Source of the DNA: an uncultured Pseudodesulfovibrio sp.
GTDB taxonomy: Bacteria > Desulfobacterota > Desulfovibrionia > Desulfovibrionales > Desulfovibrionaceae
Direction: 5' to 3'
Assembly: GCF_963664965.1 (NCBI RefSeq)
Contig: NZ_OY761823.1
Span: forward strand, 134,001-198,000
DNA: 64,000 bases
The translations under genes and the position numbers were made by a program. The notes below the pieces were generated by a model that was not told the DNA's origin, did no database searches, and saw nothing but the letters and a program-made list of their open reading frames with translations. Positions 1 to 9,076 of this stretch are shown here, in pieces (within the stretch, counting starts at the first letter, position 1; each line of letters starts with the position of its first letter).

Positions 1-621
1 ATAGTACAGCCAATATTTCCCATGCAGCGCCATCTTCTTCCGCTGCGGCGGGATGTCGGTCTGCGACGGGTCACGGGTCAACGCCCACAGCCCGCATCCG
101 ACGGCTGCCGCGCCGAGCAGTGCGAACATCTCGGTATACCCCATGGCCTTTGTCATGAAATATATGGCGGCCCCCACGAGGATGTTGGTCAGTGCCGTGA
201 CGCTACGCAGACGCCCCATGACCAGCGGAGCTTCGGAGTGGCTGAAATACTGGAGGGTCAGAGACTGGTTCATGGTCTCGAAATAGTGAAAACCGAAACT
301 CATGACGAGCGTGGTGAAAACCAGTCCGCCGGTGGACGGCATCAGCCCGGTCAGGGCCACACCCGCACCGAGAATGGCGACAGACAACGCTGCCAGCTTG
401 TGTTCCCTGATGATGAGAATTACATACAGGGCGAGCAGGGCGAGAAAACCGGGAATCTCACGCACGGACTGAACAATGCCGATGTCGAGACCGGACAGTC
501 CGCCCACGTCCACGGCGAAGTTATTGAGCAGGGTCCGCCATCCCTGAAATCCGATATGCGCCCCCACCATGAGGACGAGCAGGAAAACATACATCCTGCG
601 CTGTTTGTAGGCATCAGCCAT
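1..621 (-). CDS. MFS transporter, N-terminal part (runs off left edge)
   Basis: The minus strand is open from an ATG at 621 to the window edge, giving 207 codons without a stop. The product is very hydrophobic, with successive membrane segments separated by short basic loops, beginning MADAYKQRRMYVFLLVLM. Spacing and loop pattern resemble the first half of a major facilitator superfamily permease of the inner membrane. A GGGAG ribosome site lies a few bases before the ATG. The substrate cannot be told from this half. The gene is divergent from the DUF523 gene at 728, so the roughly 100 bp between them must hold both promoters. MFS membership is inferred from topology rather than from a diagnostic motif. 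Confidence 0.7.
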   Translation of the reverse strand, partial: MADAYKQRRMYVFLLVLMVGAHIGFQGWRTLLNNFAVDVGGLSGLDIGIVQSVREIPGFLALLALYVILIIREHKLAALSVAILGAGVALTGLMPSTGGLVFTTLVMSFGFHYFETMNQSLTLQYFSHSEAPLVMGRLRSVTALTNILVGAAIYFMTKAMGYTEMFALLGAAAVGCGLWALTRDPSQTDIPPQRKKMALHGKYWLYY

Positions 622-727
622 GTGTCAACTCCCTTTGAGAAGTCGGCACCATAGGGCTTTGACACGGAAAAAATCAAGGATAGAATCGGCCAAAACGGAC
701 ACAATACCGAAAAAGGAATATAATATC

Positions 728-1156
728 ATGCAAAACCAAATAGTTATCGTTAGCGCTTGTCTTGCAGGCATCCGCTGCCGTTACGACGGGAATAACAATA
801 CCAGCGAAGCCGTACTCGACCTCGTGCGAAAAGGGGACGCCATTCCCTTCTGTCCGGAAGTATTCGGCGGCCTGACAACACCCCGCCCCTGCTGCGAATT
901 GCAGAACGGACGCGTCATCGACACCGACGGCGTGGACCGGACGGACGCCTTCCTGCGCGGAGCCGAAGAAGGGTTGAAGCTCGCCAGACTCGCCGGATGC
1001 ACCGAGGCCGTGCTCAAGGCCAATTCCCCGTCCTGCGGTTGCGGCAGGGTCTATGACGGAACCTTCTCGGGCAACCGCATTCCCGGCAACGGTGTTTTCG
1101 CCGAACTGCTGCTCGCCAACGGTTTCACCATCCGCACCGAAGAGGACCTCGACTGA
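728..1156 (+). CDS. DUF523 domain protein
   Basis: This 142-residue cytoplasmic protein begins MQNQIVIVSACLAGIRCRYD. The N-terminal block with Cys11, Cys17 and a YDG motif, and the later NSPSCGCGRVYDG block, are the hallmarks of the DUF523 (YbbK-like) family, whose biochemical role is unknown. The conserved cysteines suggest a metal or cluster site, which is inference. The start at 728 is chosen because family similarity begins there and an AAGGA ribosome site precedes it. An in-frame upstream extension to 620 looks non-native. The next gene starts 3 bp after the stop, so the two are probably co-transcribed. Confidence 0.85.
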   Translation: MQNQIVIVSACLAGIRCRYDGNNNTSEAVLDLVRKGDAIPFCPEVFGGLTTPRPCCELQNGRVIDTDGVDRTDAFLRGAEEGLKLARLAGCTEAVLKANSPSCGCGRVYDGTFSGNRIPGNGVFAELLLANGFTIRTEEDLD

Positions 1157-1158
1157 CA

Positions 1159-1872
1159 ATGACCGACTATTCCGGCCTGCCCCTTGTCATAAAGGAAAAT
1201 GCCCGCGCCCGACGGGTGCTTGTCAAACTCGTCCCCGGACGGGGGCTTGAAGTCGTGGTGCCGCGAGGCTTCGACACCGGGCTGGTGCCCGATATTCTCG
1301 ATAAAAAACGGAAATGGATAGAGCGAACGCGGGACCGGATGCTGGCGGACGGAGCCGACCTTTCAGGCAAACCGCCGGAAGTGCCGGAAACCATCGAATT
1401 CACGGCCATGGACCGAACATACACGCTGCATTGCATCCATCGGGCGGGACGGATTTCCGTTACGGAAAACGCCACCCGGCTCATGGTCTCCGGTCCGGTG
1501 ACCGACCCGGCTGTCGTGATTGCCGCCCTGCAACACTTCACGGCCCGCAAGGCCCGCCAGTTCCTGCTTCCTCGCCTTGACTCCATGAGCCGGAATCTCG
1601 GCATGGAGTACTCCGCGCTCCGGGTCAGACGCCAGAAAACCCGCTGGGGCAGCTGTTCGGGCCGCGGCACCATCAGCCTGAATGCCAAGGCCCTGTTCCT
1701 GCCCGTCGAACTGGTCGATCATCTGCTGTTGCACGAGCTCTGCCACACGCACCACCTCAACCATTCCAAAAAATACTGGGAACTGGTGGCCCGCCACCAG
1801 CCGGATTTCGTTCGCCTTGAAGACGAACTGAAAAACGGAACCAGACATGTACCTGCCTGGTTCCGTTCGTAA
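1159..1872 (+). CDS. YgjP-like (DUF45) zinc metallopeptidase
   Basis: This 237-residue protein carries the gluzincin-type motif HELCH at residues 192-196 with a third ligand at His202, followed by the KKYW block typical of the YgjP/DUF45 (M48-like) family. Upstream, the block VRRQKTRWGSCS is the family's other signature. There is no signal peptide, so it should be cytoplasmic. The family is often found in restriction-modification loci or, as here, as a stand-alone housekeeping gene. Its substrate is unknown. It starts 3 bp after the DUF523 gene and converges on purE, about 40 bp away. Confidence 0.85.
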   Translation: MTDYSGLPLVIKENARARRVLVKLVPGRGLEVVVPRGFDTGLVPDILDKKRKWIERTRDRMLADGADLSGKPPEVPETIEFTAMDRTYTLHCIHRAGRISVTENATRLMVSGPVTDPAVVIAALQHFTARKARQFLLPRLDSMSRNLGMEYSALRVRRQKTRWGSCSGRGTISLNAKALFLPVELVDHLLLHELCHTHHLNHSKKYWELVARHQPDFVRLEDELKNGTRHVPAWFRS

Positions 1873-1913
1873 CTTCAAAAGGGTCGGTTCCCTTCAATGG
1901 AATCCTTGTGGGG

Positions 1914-2396
1914 CTACAGGCTCTGTGCCGCCTTTTCCACAGATTCCTTGAACCCTTCACGGGCCTCCCTGAGCTTTTCCGCGATGGATTCGTCGTGCAG
2001 GGCGAGGATCTGTGCGGCAAGCCACGCGGCGTTCTTGGCTCCGACCTTGTCGAGGGCAAGCGTGCCTACCGGGAATCCCGGAGGCATCTGCACCGTGGCC
2101 ATCATGGCGTCCATGCCGCCGAAGGCCGAGGCTGTCAGCGGCACGCCGAGCACGGGCTTGATGGTCTTGGCGGCAACAGCACCGGCGAGATGCGCGGCAA
2201 GACCTGCGGCACAGATGAACACCTGACAGCCGTCGGCCTCGAATTCGGACACGAGCCTTGCGGTGCGCTCCGGGGTGCGATGCGCGGATGAAACCGTGAA
2301 TACGTGATCCACGCCCAGCTCGGTGAGCAGATCGGCGCAGGGACGCATTTTGTCTTCGTCGGAAATGGAACCCATGAAAATGGCAACCTGTGGCAT
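1914..2396 (-). CDS. purE: 5-(carboxyamino)imidazole ribonucleotide mutase (PurE)
   Basis: This 160-residue protein acts in de novo purine synthesis, forming CAIR (4-carboxy-AIR) by class I mutase or class II carboxylase chemistry. The N terminus has the GSISD phosphate-binding loop and SSAHRTPE with the catalytic His39, and the middle has an alanine-rich helix and the LGVPL strand seen in PurE. The length fits the single-domain family. It lies downstream of purD on the same strand with an 81-bp gap, so a purD-purE operon is likely. No PurK was seen in the window. Sequence alone does not settle class I against class II. Confidence 0.9.
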   Translation of the reverse strand: MPQVAIFMGSISDEDKMRPCADLLTELGVDHVFTVSSAHRTPERTARLVSEFEADGCQVFICAAGLAAHLAGAVAAKTIKPVLGVPLTASAFGGMDAMMATVQMPPGFPVGTLALDKVGAKNAAWLAAQILALHDESIAEKLREAREGFKESVEKAAQSL

Positions 2397-2477
2397 TTTT
2401 CTCTCCTAAAATGTCGTTCAGTTGTCTCTACTTGAAACAAAGGAGGGAAACCGCTGCGGCCTCCCTCCATAATCACT

Positions 2478-3755
2478 TTATTTAAGGCGCTTCAAGCCCT
2501 TGTCCGCGATGTCTCGACGATAATAGCTCTTGTCGAAATGCACCTTGTCCACGGCCTCGTACGCTTTTTTCTGTGCAGCAGCGAGATCGTCCCCGAGAGC
2601 GGTGACGCACAATACGCGGCCGCCGGAGGTCACGGTCTTGCCGTTTTCCAGCTTTGTCCCGGCCTGAAAGACCTTGACCCCTTCCATGGCGTCGGCGTCG
2701 GCCAGTCCGGTTATCTCCATACCCTTGGGATAGGAACCGGGATACCCTTCAGCCGCAATGACCACACCGCAGGCAGTCTGGGGCGTGGACACGACATCCA
2801 GCTGATCCAGCTTGCCGTCGATGCAGGCAAACATGATTTCAAGCAGGTCGGTTTCAAGGCGCATGAGCAGCGGCTGGCATTCGGGATCGCCGAAACGCAC
2901 GTTGTACTCAAGCACGCTCGGGCCGTTCTCGGTATACATCAGGCCCGCATAGAGCACACCCTTGAACGGTTCGCCTTTGGCAGCAAGATGGCGCAGGATG
3001 GGCTTGATGCACAGCTCCGCGGTCTCGGCATATTTTTCCTTGGGCAGGATCGGGGCCGGTGAATAGGCTCCCATGCCGCCGGTGTTGGGTCCGGTGTCTC
3101 CCTCGTAGGCAGCCTTGTGATCCTGGCTGGACGGGAGCAGTGCGTAGTTGGTGCCGTCACAGAAAGCGAGAAAGGATGCCTCCTCTCCCTTGAGCGCTTC
3201 CTCGATGACAACACGCTCGCCTGCTGCGCCGAAGGAAAGCTTCACCATCATGTCTTCAAGAGCTTCGATGGCTTCCTCTTCGGTCTGGGCCACGACAACT
3301 CCCTTGCCCGCGGCGAGGCCGTCGGCCTTGACCACGATGGGAGCACCCTTTTCCTTCACAAAGGCGACTGCGGAATCGAATTCGTCAAAGACACGGAACG
3401 GTGCGGTAGGCACACCGGCATCAGCCATGACATTCTTGGAAAAGGCCTTGGAGCCTTCCAGATTGGCCGAATAGGCGTTGGGACCGAAGCAGGGAATCCC
3501 TTCCTGACGAAGGGCATTTTCCAGACCAAGGACAAGAGGCATCTCCGGACCGGCTACAACAAGATCAACGTCACGCTGCCTTGCAAGCGATACAAGCGCC
3601 GGGATGTCGTCATCCCTGACCTCGACGTTTTCGCCGATTTCGGCGGTTCCGCCGTTACCGGGCGCACACAGAATATGTTCAACCTTGGGATTTTGTGCGA
3701 GCTTCCAGCACAATGCGTGCTCGCGTCCGCCGCTTCCGACAACCAGTATCTTCAT
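2478..3755 (-). CDS. purD: Phosphoribosylamine-glycine ligase (PurD)
   Basis: This 425-residue ATP-grasp ligase converts phosphoribosylamine, glycine and ATP to GAR, the second step of purine synthesis. The N terminus MKILVVGSGGREHALCWKL is diagnostic, and PNTGGMGAYSPAP and EYNVRFGDPECQ further on are the canonical ATP-grasp blocks of PurD. The ATG at 3755 is preferred over a GTG at 3770 because a GAGGGG ribosome site sits between them and similarity starts at MKIL. purE follows on the same strand. The gene looks intact. Confidence 0.96.
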   Translation of the reverse strand: MKILVVGSGGREHALCWKLAQNPKVEHILCAPGNGGTAEIGENVEVRDDDIPALVSLARQRDVDLVVAGPEMPLVLGLENALRQEGIPCFGPNAYSANLEGSKAFSKNVMADAGVPTAPFRVFDEFDSAVAFVKEKGAPIVVKADGLAAGKGVVVAQTEEEAIEALEDMMVKLSFGAAGERVVIEEALKGEEASFLAFCDGTNYALLPSSQDHKAAYEGDTGPNTGGMGAYSPAPILPKEKYAETAELCIKPILRHLAAKGEPFKGVLYAGLMYTENGPSVLEYNVRFGDPECQPLLMRLETDLLEIMFACIDGKLDQLDVVSTPQTACGVVIAAEGYPGSYPKGMEITGLADADAMEGVKVFQAGTKLENGKTVTSGGRVLCVTALGDDLAAAQKKAYEAVDKVHFDKSYYRRDIADKGLKRLK

Positions 3756-3909
3756 GGACTGCCCCCTCACATGTTTTTTGGGATGCTCCGGGTGTAAGGA
3801 AAAACCGTTGAATTGGCAAGAACAGGATTACGGAGAAAGCCTTTTTTCAACAAAACAGCCCCGCTGCCCGTCGACCAAACAACGGAAACCGGCGAAACCG
3901 GAGACCGGC

Positions 3910-4356
3910 TCACTGCCCCACGAAAAACATTCGCGGTCCTGATTCAGTATTTCGAATATCCACGATGGCAGCCCAGCGGTTGATGGGGGCCTGGGGGACT
4001 TCAAGCGGTGGGCCAAGCTTCTCCCGCCGGATAGGGACCTCGGCACCGACGACCCCTCCCTTGATGAAAACAAGACTCCATTCCCCTTCCTTTGCCCTTG
4101 ACGCATAGGGAAAGCCGAACAGCGTACTTAGGTCAGGACACCCCTGACCGGGAACGATTACACACACGGTGTCCCAATCATAGTATTCGAGAAAGGCATC
4201 CAGAGAGAACGGCTGCCCGGGCTGAAAACGATCGGATTCAAGCGCTTTATGGAAACGATCTGCCACATAGGTGTCGGTATAGTCGATGGACAGCGCCGTG
4301 ACCAATGCGCCGGCCAGAACAATAAAGACAATGAGAGCACTCTTCGTCCGCGTCAT
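3910..4356 (-). CDS. Hypothetical membrane-anchored protein
   Basis: This 148-residue protein of unrecognised family has a short basic start (MTRTK), one hydrophobic segment of about 18 residues, and a soluble remainder predicted to lie outside the cytoplasm. The ATG at 4356 is preferred because AAGGAGGGG lies 5 bp upstream. A longer in-frame extension exists but starts in sequence that does not look coding. The body holds two cysteines in VCVIVPGQGCPDLS. It stands alone between purD and the divergent amtB promoter region. No function is assigned. Confidence 0.6.
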   Translation of the reverse strand: MTRTKSALIVFIVLAGALVTALSIDYTDTYVADRFHKALESDRFQPGQPFSLDAFLEYYDWDTVCVIVPGQGCPDLSTLFGFPYASRAKEGEWSLVFIKGGVVGAEVPIRREKLGPPLEVPQAPINRWAAIVDIRNTESGPRMFFVGQ

Positions 4357-4571
4357 GGCACCCCTCCTTTCATAGTAATGATATGGGGCAGAATAAAGGT
4401 AGCAATGTGCTGCCCTTCGGTCAAACACCGCACTTTTCCCCGCGCAGGCACCGCCCCTCGCTTCAATGGCTTTTTTGAACATTATTGTAATATTTTTTAT
4501 TTTTTTACCACTTTTGTAAACCGATTCAACCCGAGAATTGTAAAAAACTTAACAAAAATGCCTTTTTCTTT

Positions 4572-4587
4572 TGGCCCCAGTTTTGCA
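4572..4587 (+). promoter_or_regulatory. Sigma-54 (-24/-12) promoter of amtB
   Basis: TGGCCCCAGTTTTGCA matches the sigma-54 consensus, with GG and GC elements exactly 12 bp apart, TGGC at 4572 and TTGCA ending at 4587. The predicted start is near 4598, immediately before the GGAGG site and ATG of amtB. The preceding 130 bp are unusually AT-rich, as expected for enhancer binding and DNA bending. An NtrC-like activator is expected but was not seen in the window. Confidence 0.75.
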
Positions 4588-4610
4588 ATGGCGGCATTCG
4601 GAGGTTGAAA

Positions 4611-5813
4611 ATGAATTATACAGACAATGCTTTCATTCTTATCTGCGCGGCTCTGGTCATGTTCATGACGCCCGGGCTGGCGCTCTTTTACGGCGGGCTC
4701 GTCCGCTCCAAAAACGTTCTGGCGACCATCATGCAGTCGTTCATCATGCTCGGTCTGGTTTCCGTGCTCTGGGCGGTCTGCGGATATTCCCTGTCCTTCG
4801 GGACCGACATCGGCGGCCTCATCGGCGGCATGGACTTCATTTTTCTGAACGGCGTGGGCATGGATACCATCGGCTCACCTGCCGAGAACCTGCCGCACCT
4901 GACATTCATGATATTCCAGTGCATGTTCGCGGTCATCACCCCGGCCCTCATTTCAGGCGCTTTTGCCGAACGCATGAAGTTCGGCGGGTTCATGGTCTTT
5001 TCAGCCCTCTGGCTGATTCTGGTCTACACCCCCATGTGCCACTGGGTATGGGGAGGCGGCTGGATGGGCGAAATGGGCGCGCTCGATTTCGCGGGCGGGG
5101 CCGTTGTCCACATGAGTTCCGGAGCAGCGGCTCTGTGCTGCGCCATCCTTCTGGGCAAACGAAAAGGGCACGGCACAACCGCCTTCATCCCGCACAATCT
5201 GCCCATGACCATTCTCGGCGCGGGCATCCTGTGGTTCGGCTGGTTCGGATTCAACGCAGGCAGCGCGCTCGCCGCTGACGGCGCAGCCGCCAACGCCTTT
5301 GTCACCACCCACATGGCGACCGCAGCAGCAGCCCTTTCGTGGATCATCGCGGAATGGGTACACGGCGGCAAGGCCACCACTCTGGGCGCGGCATCCGGCG
5401 CGGTCGCAGGACTGGTCGCCATCACCCCGGCTGCCGGATTCGTCACTCCCATGCCCGCGATCATCATCGGACTCTGTGCAGGCGCGATCTGCTACGGCGG
5501 CATCATGCTCAAAAACAAATTCGGGTACGACGACGCACTCGACGTCGTGGGCATTCACGGCATCGGCGGCACGTTCGGCGCACTCGCCACCGGCGTTTTC
5601 GCCAGCATCGGGGCCGAAGGACTGATGTACGGCAATCCGTACCAGCTCTGGATTCAGTTTGTATCGGTCATCGCATCATGGGCCTTCTGCTTTGCCATGA
5701 CATTTGTCATATTCAAGGTGGTGGACGCCACCGTTGGCCTCAAGGCCACGGACGAGGAACAGGACAAGGGCATGGACATCGCCGAGCACAGCGAAACAGG
5801 ATACCAGTGGTAG
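4611..5813 (+). CDS. amtB: Ammonium transporter (Amt family)
   Basis: This 400-residue inner-membrane channel imports ammonium. The protein is almost wholly hydrophobic, with about 11 membrane segments, and begins MNYTDNAFILICAALVMFMT. Family blocks are clear: PGLALFYGGLVR near the N terminus, CHWVWGGGWMG with a pore-region His, WFGWFGFNAGSA, and VDVVGIHGIGGTFGA-like sequence containing a conserved pore His. The ATG at 4611 follows GGAGG. A sigma-54 promoter lies directly upstream and glnB follows 54 bp downstream, the classical amtB-glnB pair in which the PII protein gates the channel. Confidence 0.95.
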   Translation: MNYTDNAFILICAALVMFMTPGLALFYGGLVRSKNVLATIMQSFIMLGLVSVLWAVCGYSLSFGTDIGGLIGGMDFIFLNGVGMDTIGSPAENLPHLTFMIFQCMFAVITPALISGAFAERMKFGGFMVFSALWLILVYTPMCHWVWGGGWMGEMGALDFAGGAVVHMSSGAAALCCAILLGKRKGHGTTAFIPHNLPMTILGAGILWFGWFGFNAGSALAADGAAANAFVTTHMATAAAALSWIIAEWVHGGKATTLGAASGAVAGLVAITPAAGFVTPMPAIIIGLCAGAICYGGIMLKNKFGYDDALDVVGIHGIGGTFGALATGVFASIGAEGLMYGNPYQLWIQFVSVIASWAFCFAMTFVIFKVVDATVGLKATDEEQDKGMDIAEHSETGYQW

Positions 5814-5828
5814 CTGAATCGTTACTGA

Positions 5829-6206
<378 letters not shown>

Positions 6207-6322
6207 AATCGAACGAACGCCCCCGGCCGACCGGACCACCTCACCGGACGGCCCAGCCGAGCACCTCGCGAGTTGTGAGAGTCCCGCCACGGGTTCGGCC
6301 ACGACCTCACCAAGGTCGGATT

Positions 6323-6355
6323 GAGCGTCCGGGGTCCACCCTCCCCCGGACGCTC
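6323..6355. terminator. 12-bp hairpin between glnB and glnD
   Basis: A perfect 12-bp inverted repeat has GAGCGTCCGGGG at 6323-6334, its complement at 6344-6355 and a 9-nt loop. It is followed by CCCCCCTTCCC rather than a run of T. It is therefore not a classical Rho-independent terminator. It may protect the glnB mRNA 3' end or dampen read-through into glnD, which starts 36 bp later without a visible ribosome site. Confidence 0.5.
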
Positions 6356-6390
6356 CCCCCTTCCCAAAACATTCAACCCACTCGATCCGC

Positions 6391-8991
6391 ATGACACAGC
6401 CTGCACATCTCCCCGAATCTGCAAAACACCTCAAGGCCGCCAAGAATGCGCTCTGGGAACGCGCAAAAGCAGGAGCGGTGGGCGGGTTCGCTTGGGAATA
6501 TACCCATCTGGTCGACCGGTATTTCGAGGAACGCATCCTTGAAGCCGGTCCCCAGCCCTTTGCTTTTACACTTGCGGCAGTGGGCGGCTATGGCCGCGGC
6601 AGGCTCTGCCCCGGATCGGATATCGACATCCTCCTGATATGCAGGCGACGCATCCCCAAGGCAGCCGAAAAGTTCATCAGAGACCTGCTGTTTCCCCTCT
6701 GGGATCTGGGTTTCGACCTCGGACACGGGGTACGCACCGTTTCAGACTGCGTTTCACTGGCAGCAAAAGATTATCAGGTGCTTGCCTCGCTCCTCGACGC
6801 GCGACCGCTTGCGGGTGACGCCGAGGTCTTCCACTCCTTCCAAAACACATTCGAGAAGAAGGTGCTCCGAAAACAAGGAAAGGCATTCGCAGACAGCCTG
6901 CACGCACACAACAAAACACGCGCACGGCAGTACGGGGACGCCTCGGCCATGCTTGAACCGGAGCTGAAGAACGGACTTGGAGGATTGCGCGACGGTCAGC
7001 AGGTTTTCTGGCTCAACCGGCTCATGGAGACAACGAACACACCGCCTGTCTTTCTGCCCGAGGAGCTCGCCCGACTGCGCGAGGATCAGGCCTTTCTCAA
7101 CCGCGTCCGCACCGCGCTCCATCTTGCTGCCGGACGCAAGACCGACCGCCTGTTTTTCGACCTCCAGCCGCAGGCAGCCCGCCTCATGGGATTTGCCAAT
7201 CAAGGGGATTCACCAGAGAACACTGGGCGCAGCGTGGAATTTTTCCTTTCCCGCCTGCATCAGGCCATGACCCGCATCAAGGCCATGCGCGAAGCGCTGT
7301 TTCAGGAACGTTTCTTCCCGCCCCGGGCTCCGGCAGCCACCCCCGAAACACACAGCATTGCGGCATGCCCCGAAGGTCTGTTCTTCAAGGCGCACACAAA
7401 TGCCACACCGCAAGACGTCCTTGACGCCTTCCGGGAATCGGCACGCACCGACCTGCCCCTGACATGGAACGCCCGCCGAATCATCAGGGACAATCCCGGC
7501 AGGTTCGCATCCCGGCTCATTGATCGACCGGAAACCCTGACCGCCCTTGTGGAAATATTCCTCTCCGCCAATGCCGATACAGCCTGCGACGGATTGCTCG
7601 AAACCCGGATTCTCCCCGCGATTTTTCCGGAGTTCGGGGACGTGGAACACCTTATCCAGTTCAACGATTATCATGTACACCCCGTGGGACGGCATACCCT
7701 CGCAACCGTGACCCTGCTTTCATCGTTCCTGCGCGACACCGGACACTGGACCGAAAAAACGACCCGCCGCATATCTTCTCCGACGAATCTCGTTCTCGCG
7801 GGATTCTTCCACGATCTCGGCAAGGGGGAGCCAAACCACTCCCGCACAGGAGCTGAAATCGCCCGCGACGTCTTGAGCCGTTTCGGCATGAGCGAAACGG
7901 ACATCGATGAAATCGCCTTTCTCGTCAGGCACCACCTGCTCATTCCGAAGACAGCCACACGCCGCGACCTCTCAGATGAAAGCGTCATATCCGAACTGGC
8001 CGCCACAGCCGGTTCCCCCGAACGTCTCCACATGCTCTACCTGCTCTCCATCGCCGACTCCATGGCCACCGGCCCCCGGGCATGGAACGCATGGACCCGC
8101 TCACTTTTCGAAGAGACCTACCACAAGGCGATCAATCTTCTCGAACGCGGCTCCCTTTCCAAGCCCGACAGCGCGCAACGTCTTGTCTCGGCGCGAAACA
8201 GAGTCATTGAAGCGTGCCCGGACATGGATGCCGAACATGTGAAGTCCGCTCTGGAAGCAATGCCTCCACGGGCCTTTCTCGCACTCGATACAGAGACACT
8301 TGCAGGCCACATCAAAATAGCCAACACCCTTTGGCGGGAAATAGCGGAAGACCGCATCCGCAAACCATCGACCATCGGCGGCAAGAGCGTCTGTGTTCTG
8401 GAAGCCGAGTCCGGCAGGGTCAAAGGCACCTACCGCCTGACCATCGCCGCCCTTGACCGAACCGGCCTGTTCGCGACCATTGCCGGAGCCATATCGCTGC
8501 ACGGCATGAACATCCTGTCAGCCGAACTTTTCACTTGGAACGACGGAACCGCCATCGACGTCATCACCGTCAGCGCACCGCCCGAAAATCTCTTTGCCGA
8601 AGAAGTCTGGGCACGAGTCAAACGCTCCATCGGCTACGCCCTCACCGGCAAGCTCGACATCGCCGCCCGACTTGACCGGCAGCGGAAATCCCCGCTCGGG
8701 AAGTCCAGAACAGGGCCGAAACTCCGCCCCATGGTCACCATCGACAACCAAGGCAGCGATTTCTACACCATCATCGAAGTCGCAGCCACCGATCGAACCG
8801 GCTTTCTCTTTGACATGGCCGCAACACTTTCGGCCAACGGCATCTCCATTCATCTCGCAAAGATCACCACCATCAGTGGTCGCGCCGCCGACATCTTCCA
8901 CGTCCGTAGCGCGACCGGCCTGAAAATCATGGAAAAGGAACGCATCGCCCTTCTACGAGATGCGCTCCTTGAAGCAGCCGAAATATCATAA
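6391..8991 (+). CDS. glnD: PII uridylyltransferase / uridylyl-removing enzyme
   Basis: This 866-residue bifunctional sensor of glutamine modifies PII. The domains run in the expected order. A nucleotidyltransferase motif, GGYGRGRLCPGSDIDILL, spans about residues 65-82. A GlnD-specific linker domain follows. The HD hydrolase domain has FHDLGKGEPNH near residue 474 and RHHLL. Two C-terminal ACT domains (about 685-760 and 790-866) bind glutamine. Length matches the family. No convincing Shine-Dalgarno precedes the ATG at 6391. The gene ends the amtB-glnB-glnD cluster and converges on the Lon-related gene about 85 bp away. Confidence 0.95.
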   Translation: MTQPAHLPESAKHLKAAKNALWERAKAGAVGGFAWEYTHLVDRYFEERILEAGPQPFAFTLAAVGGYGRGRLCPGSDIDILLICRRRIPKAAEKFIRDLLFPLWDLGFDLGHGVRTVSDCVSLAAKDYQVLASLLDARPLAGDAEVFHSFQNTFEKKVLRKQGKAFADSLHAHNKTRARQYGDASAMLEPELKNGLGGLRDGQQVFWLNRLMETTNTPPVFLPEELARLREDQAFLNRVRTALHLAAGRKTDRLFFDLQPQAARLMGFANQGDSPENTGRSVEFFLSRLHQAMTRIKAMREALFQERFFPPRAPAATPETHSIAACPEGLFFKAHTNATPQDVLDAFRESARTDLPLTWNARRIIRDNPGRFASRLIDRPETLTALVEIFLSANADTACDGLLETRILPAIFPEFGDVEHLIQFNDYHVHPVGRHTLATVTLLSSFLRDTGHWTEKTTRRISSPTNLVLAGFFHDLGKGEPNHSRTGAEIARDVLSRFGMSETDIDEIAFLVRHHLLIPKTATRRDLSDESVISELAATAGSPERLHMLYLLSIADSMATGPRAWNAWTRSLFEETYHKAINLLERGSLSKPDSAQRLVSARNRVIEACPDMDAEHVKSALEAMPPRAFLALDTETLAGHIKIANTLWREIAEDRIRKPSTIGGKSVCVLEAESGRVKGTYRLTIAALDRTGLFATIAGAISLHGMNILSAELFTWNDGTAIDVITVSAPPENLFAEEVWARVKRSIGYALTGKLDIAARLDRQRKSPLGKSRTGPKLRPMVTIDNQGSDFYTIIEVAATDRTGFLFDMAATLSANGISIHLAKITTISGRAADIFHVRSATGLKIMEKERIALLRDALLEAAEIS

Positions 8992-9076
8992 AAAATGGCG
9001 CCCACCTCTCAGCAGACGCCGTTTCCATATTCATATTACGAGTCGAACCGTTAATCGGCAGAGACTTCTCCCACAG

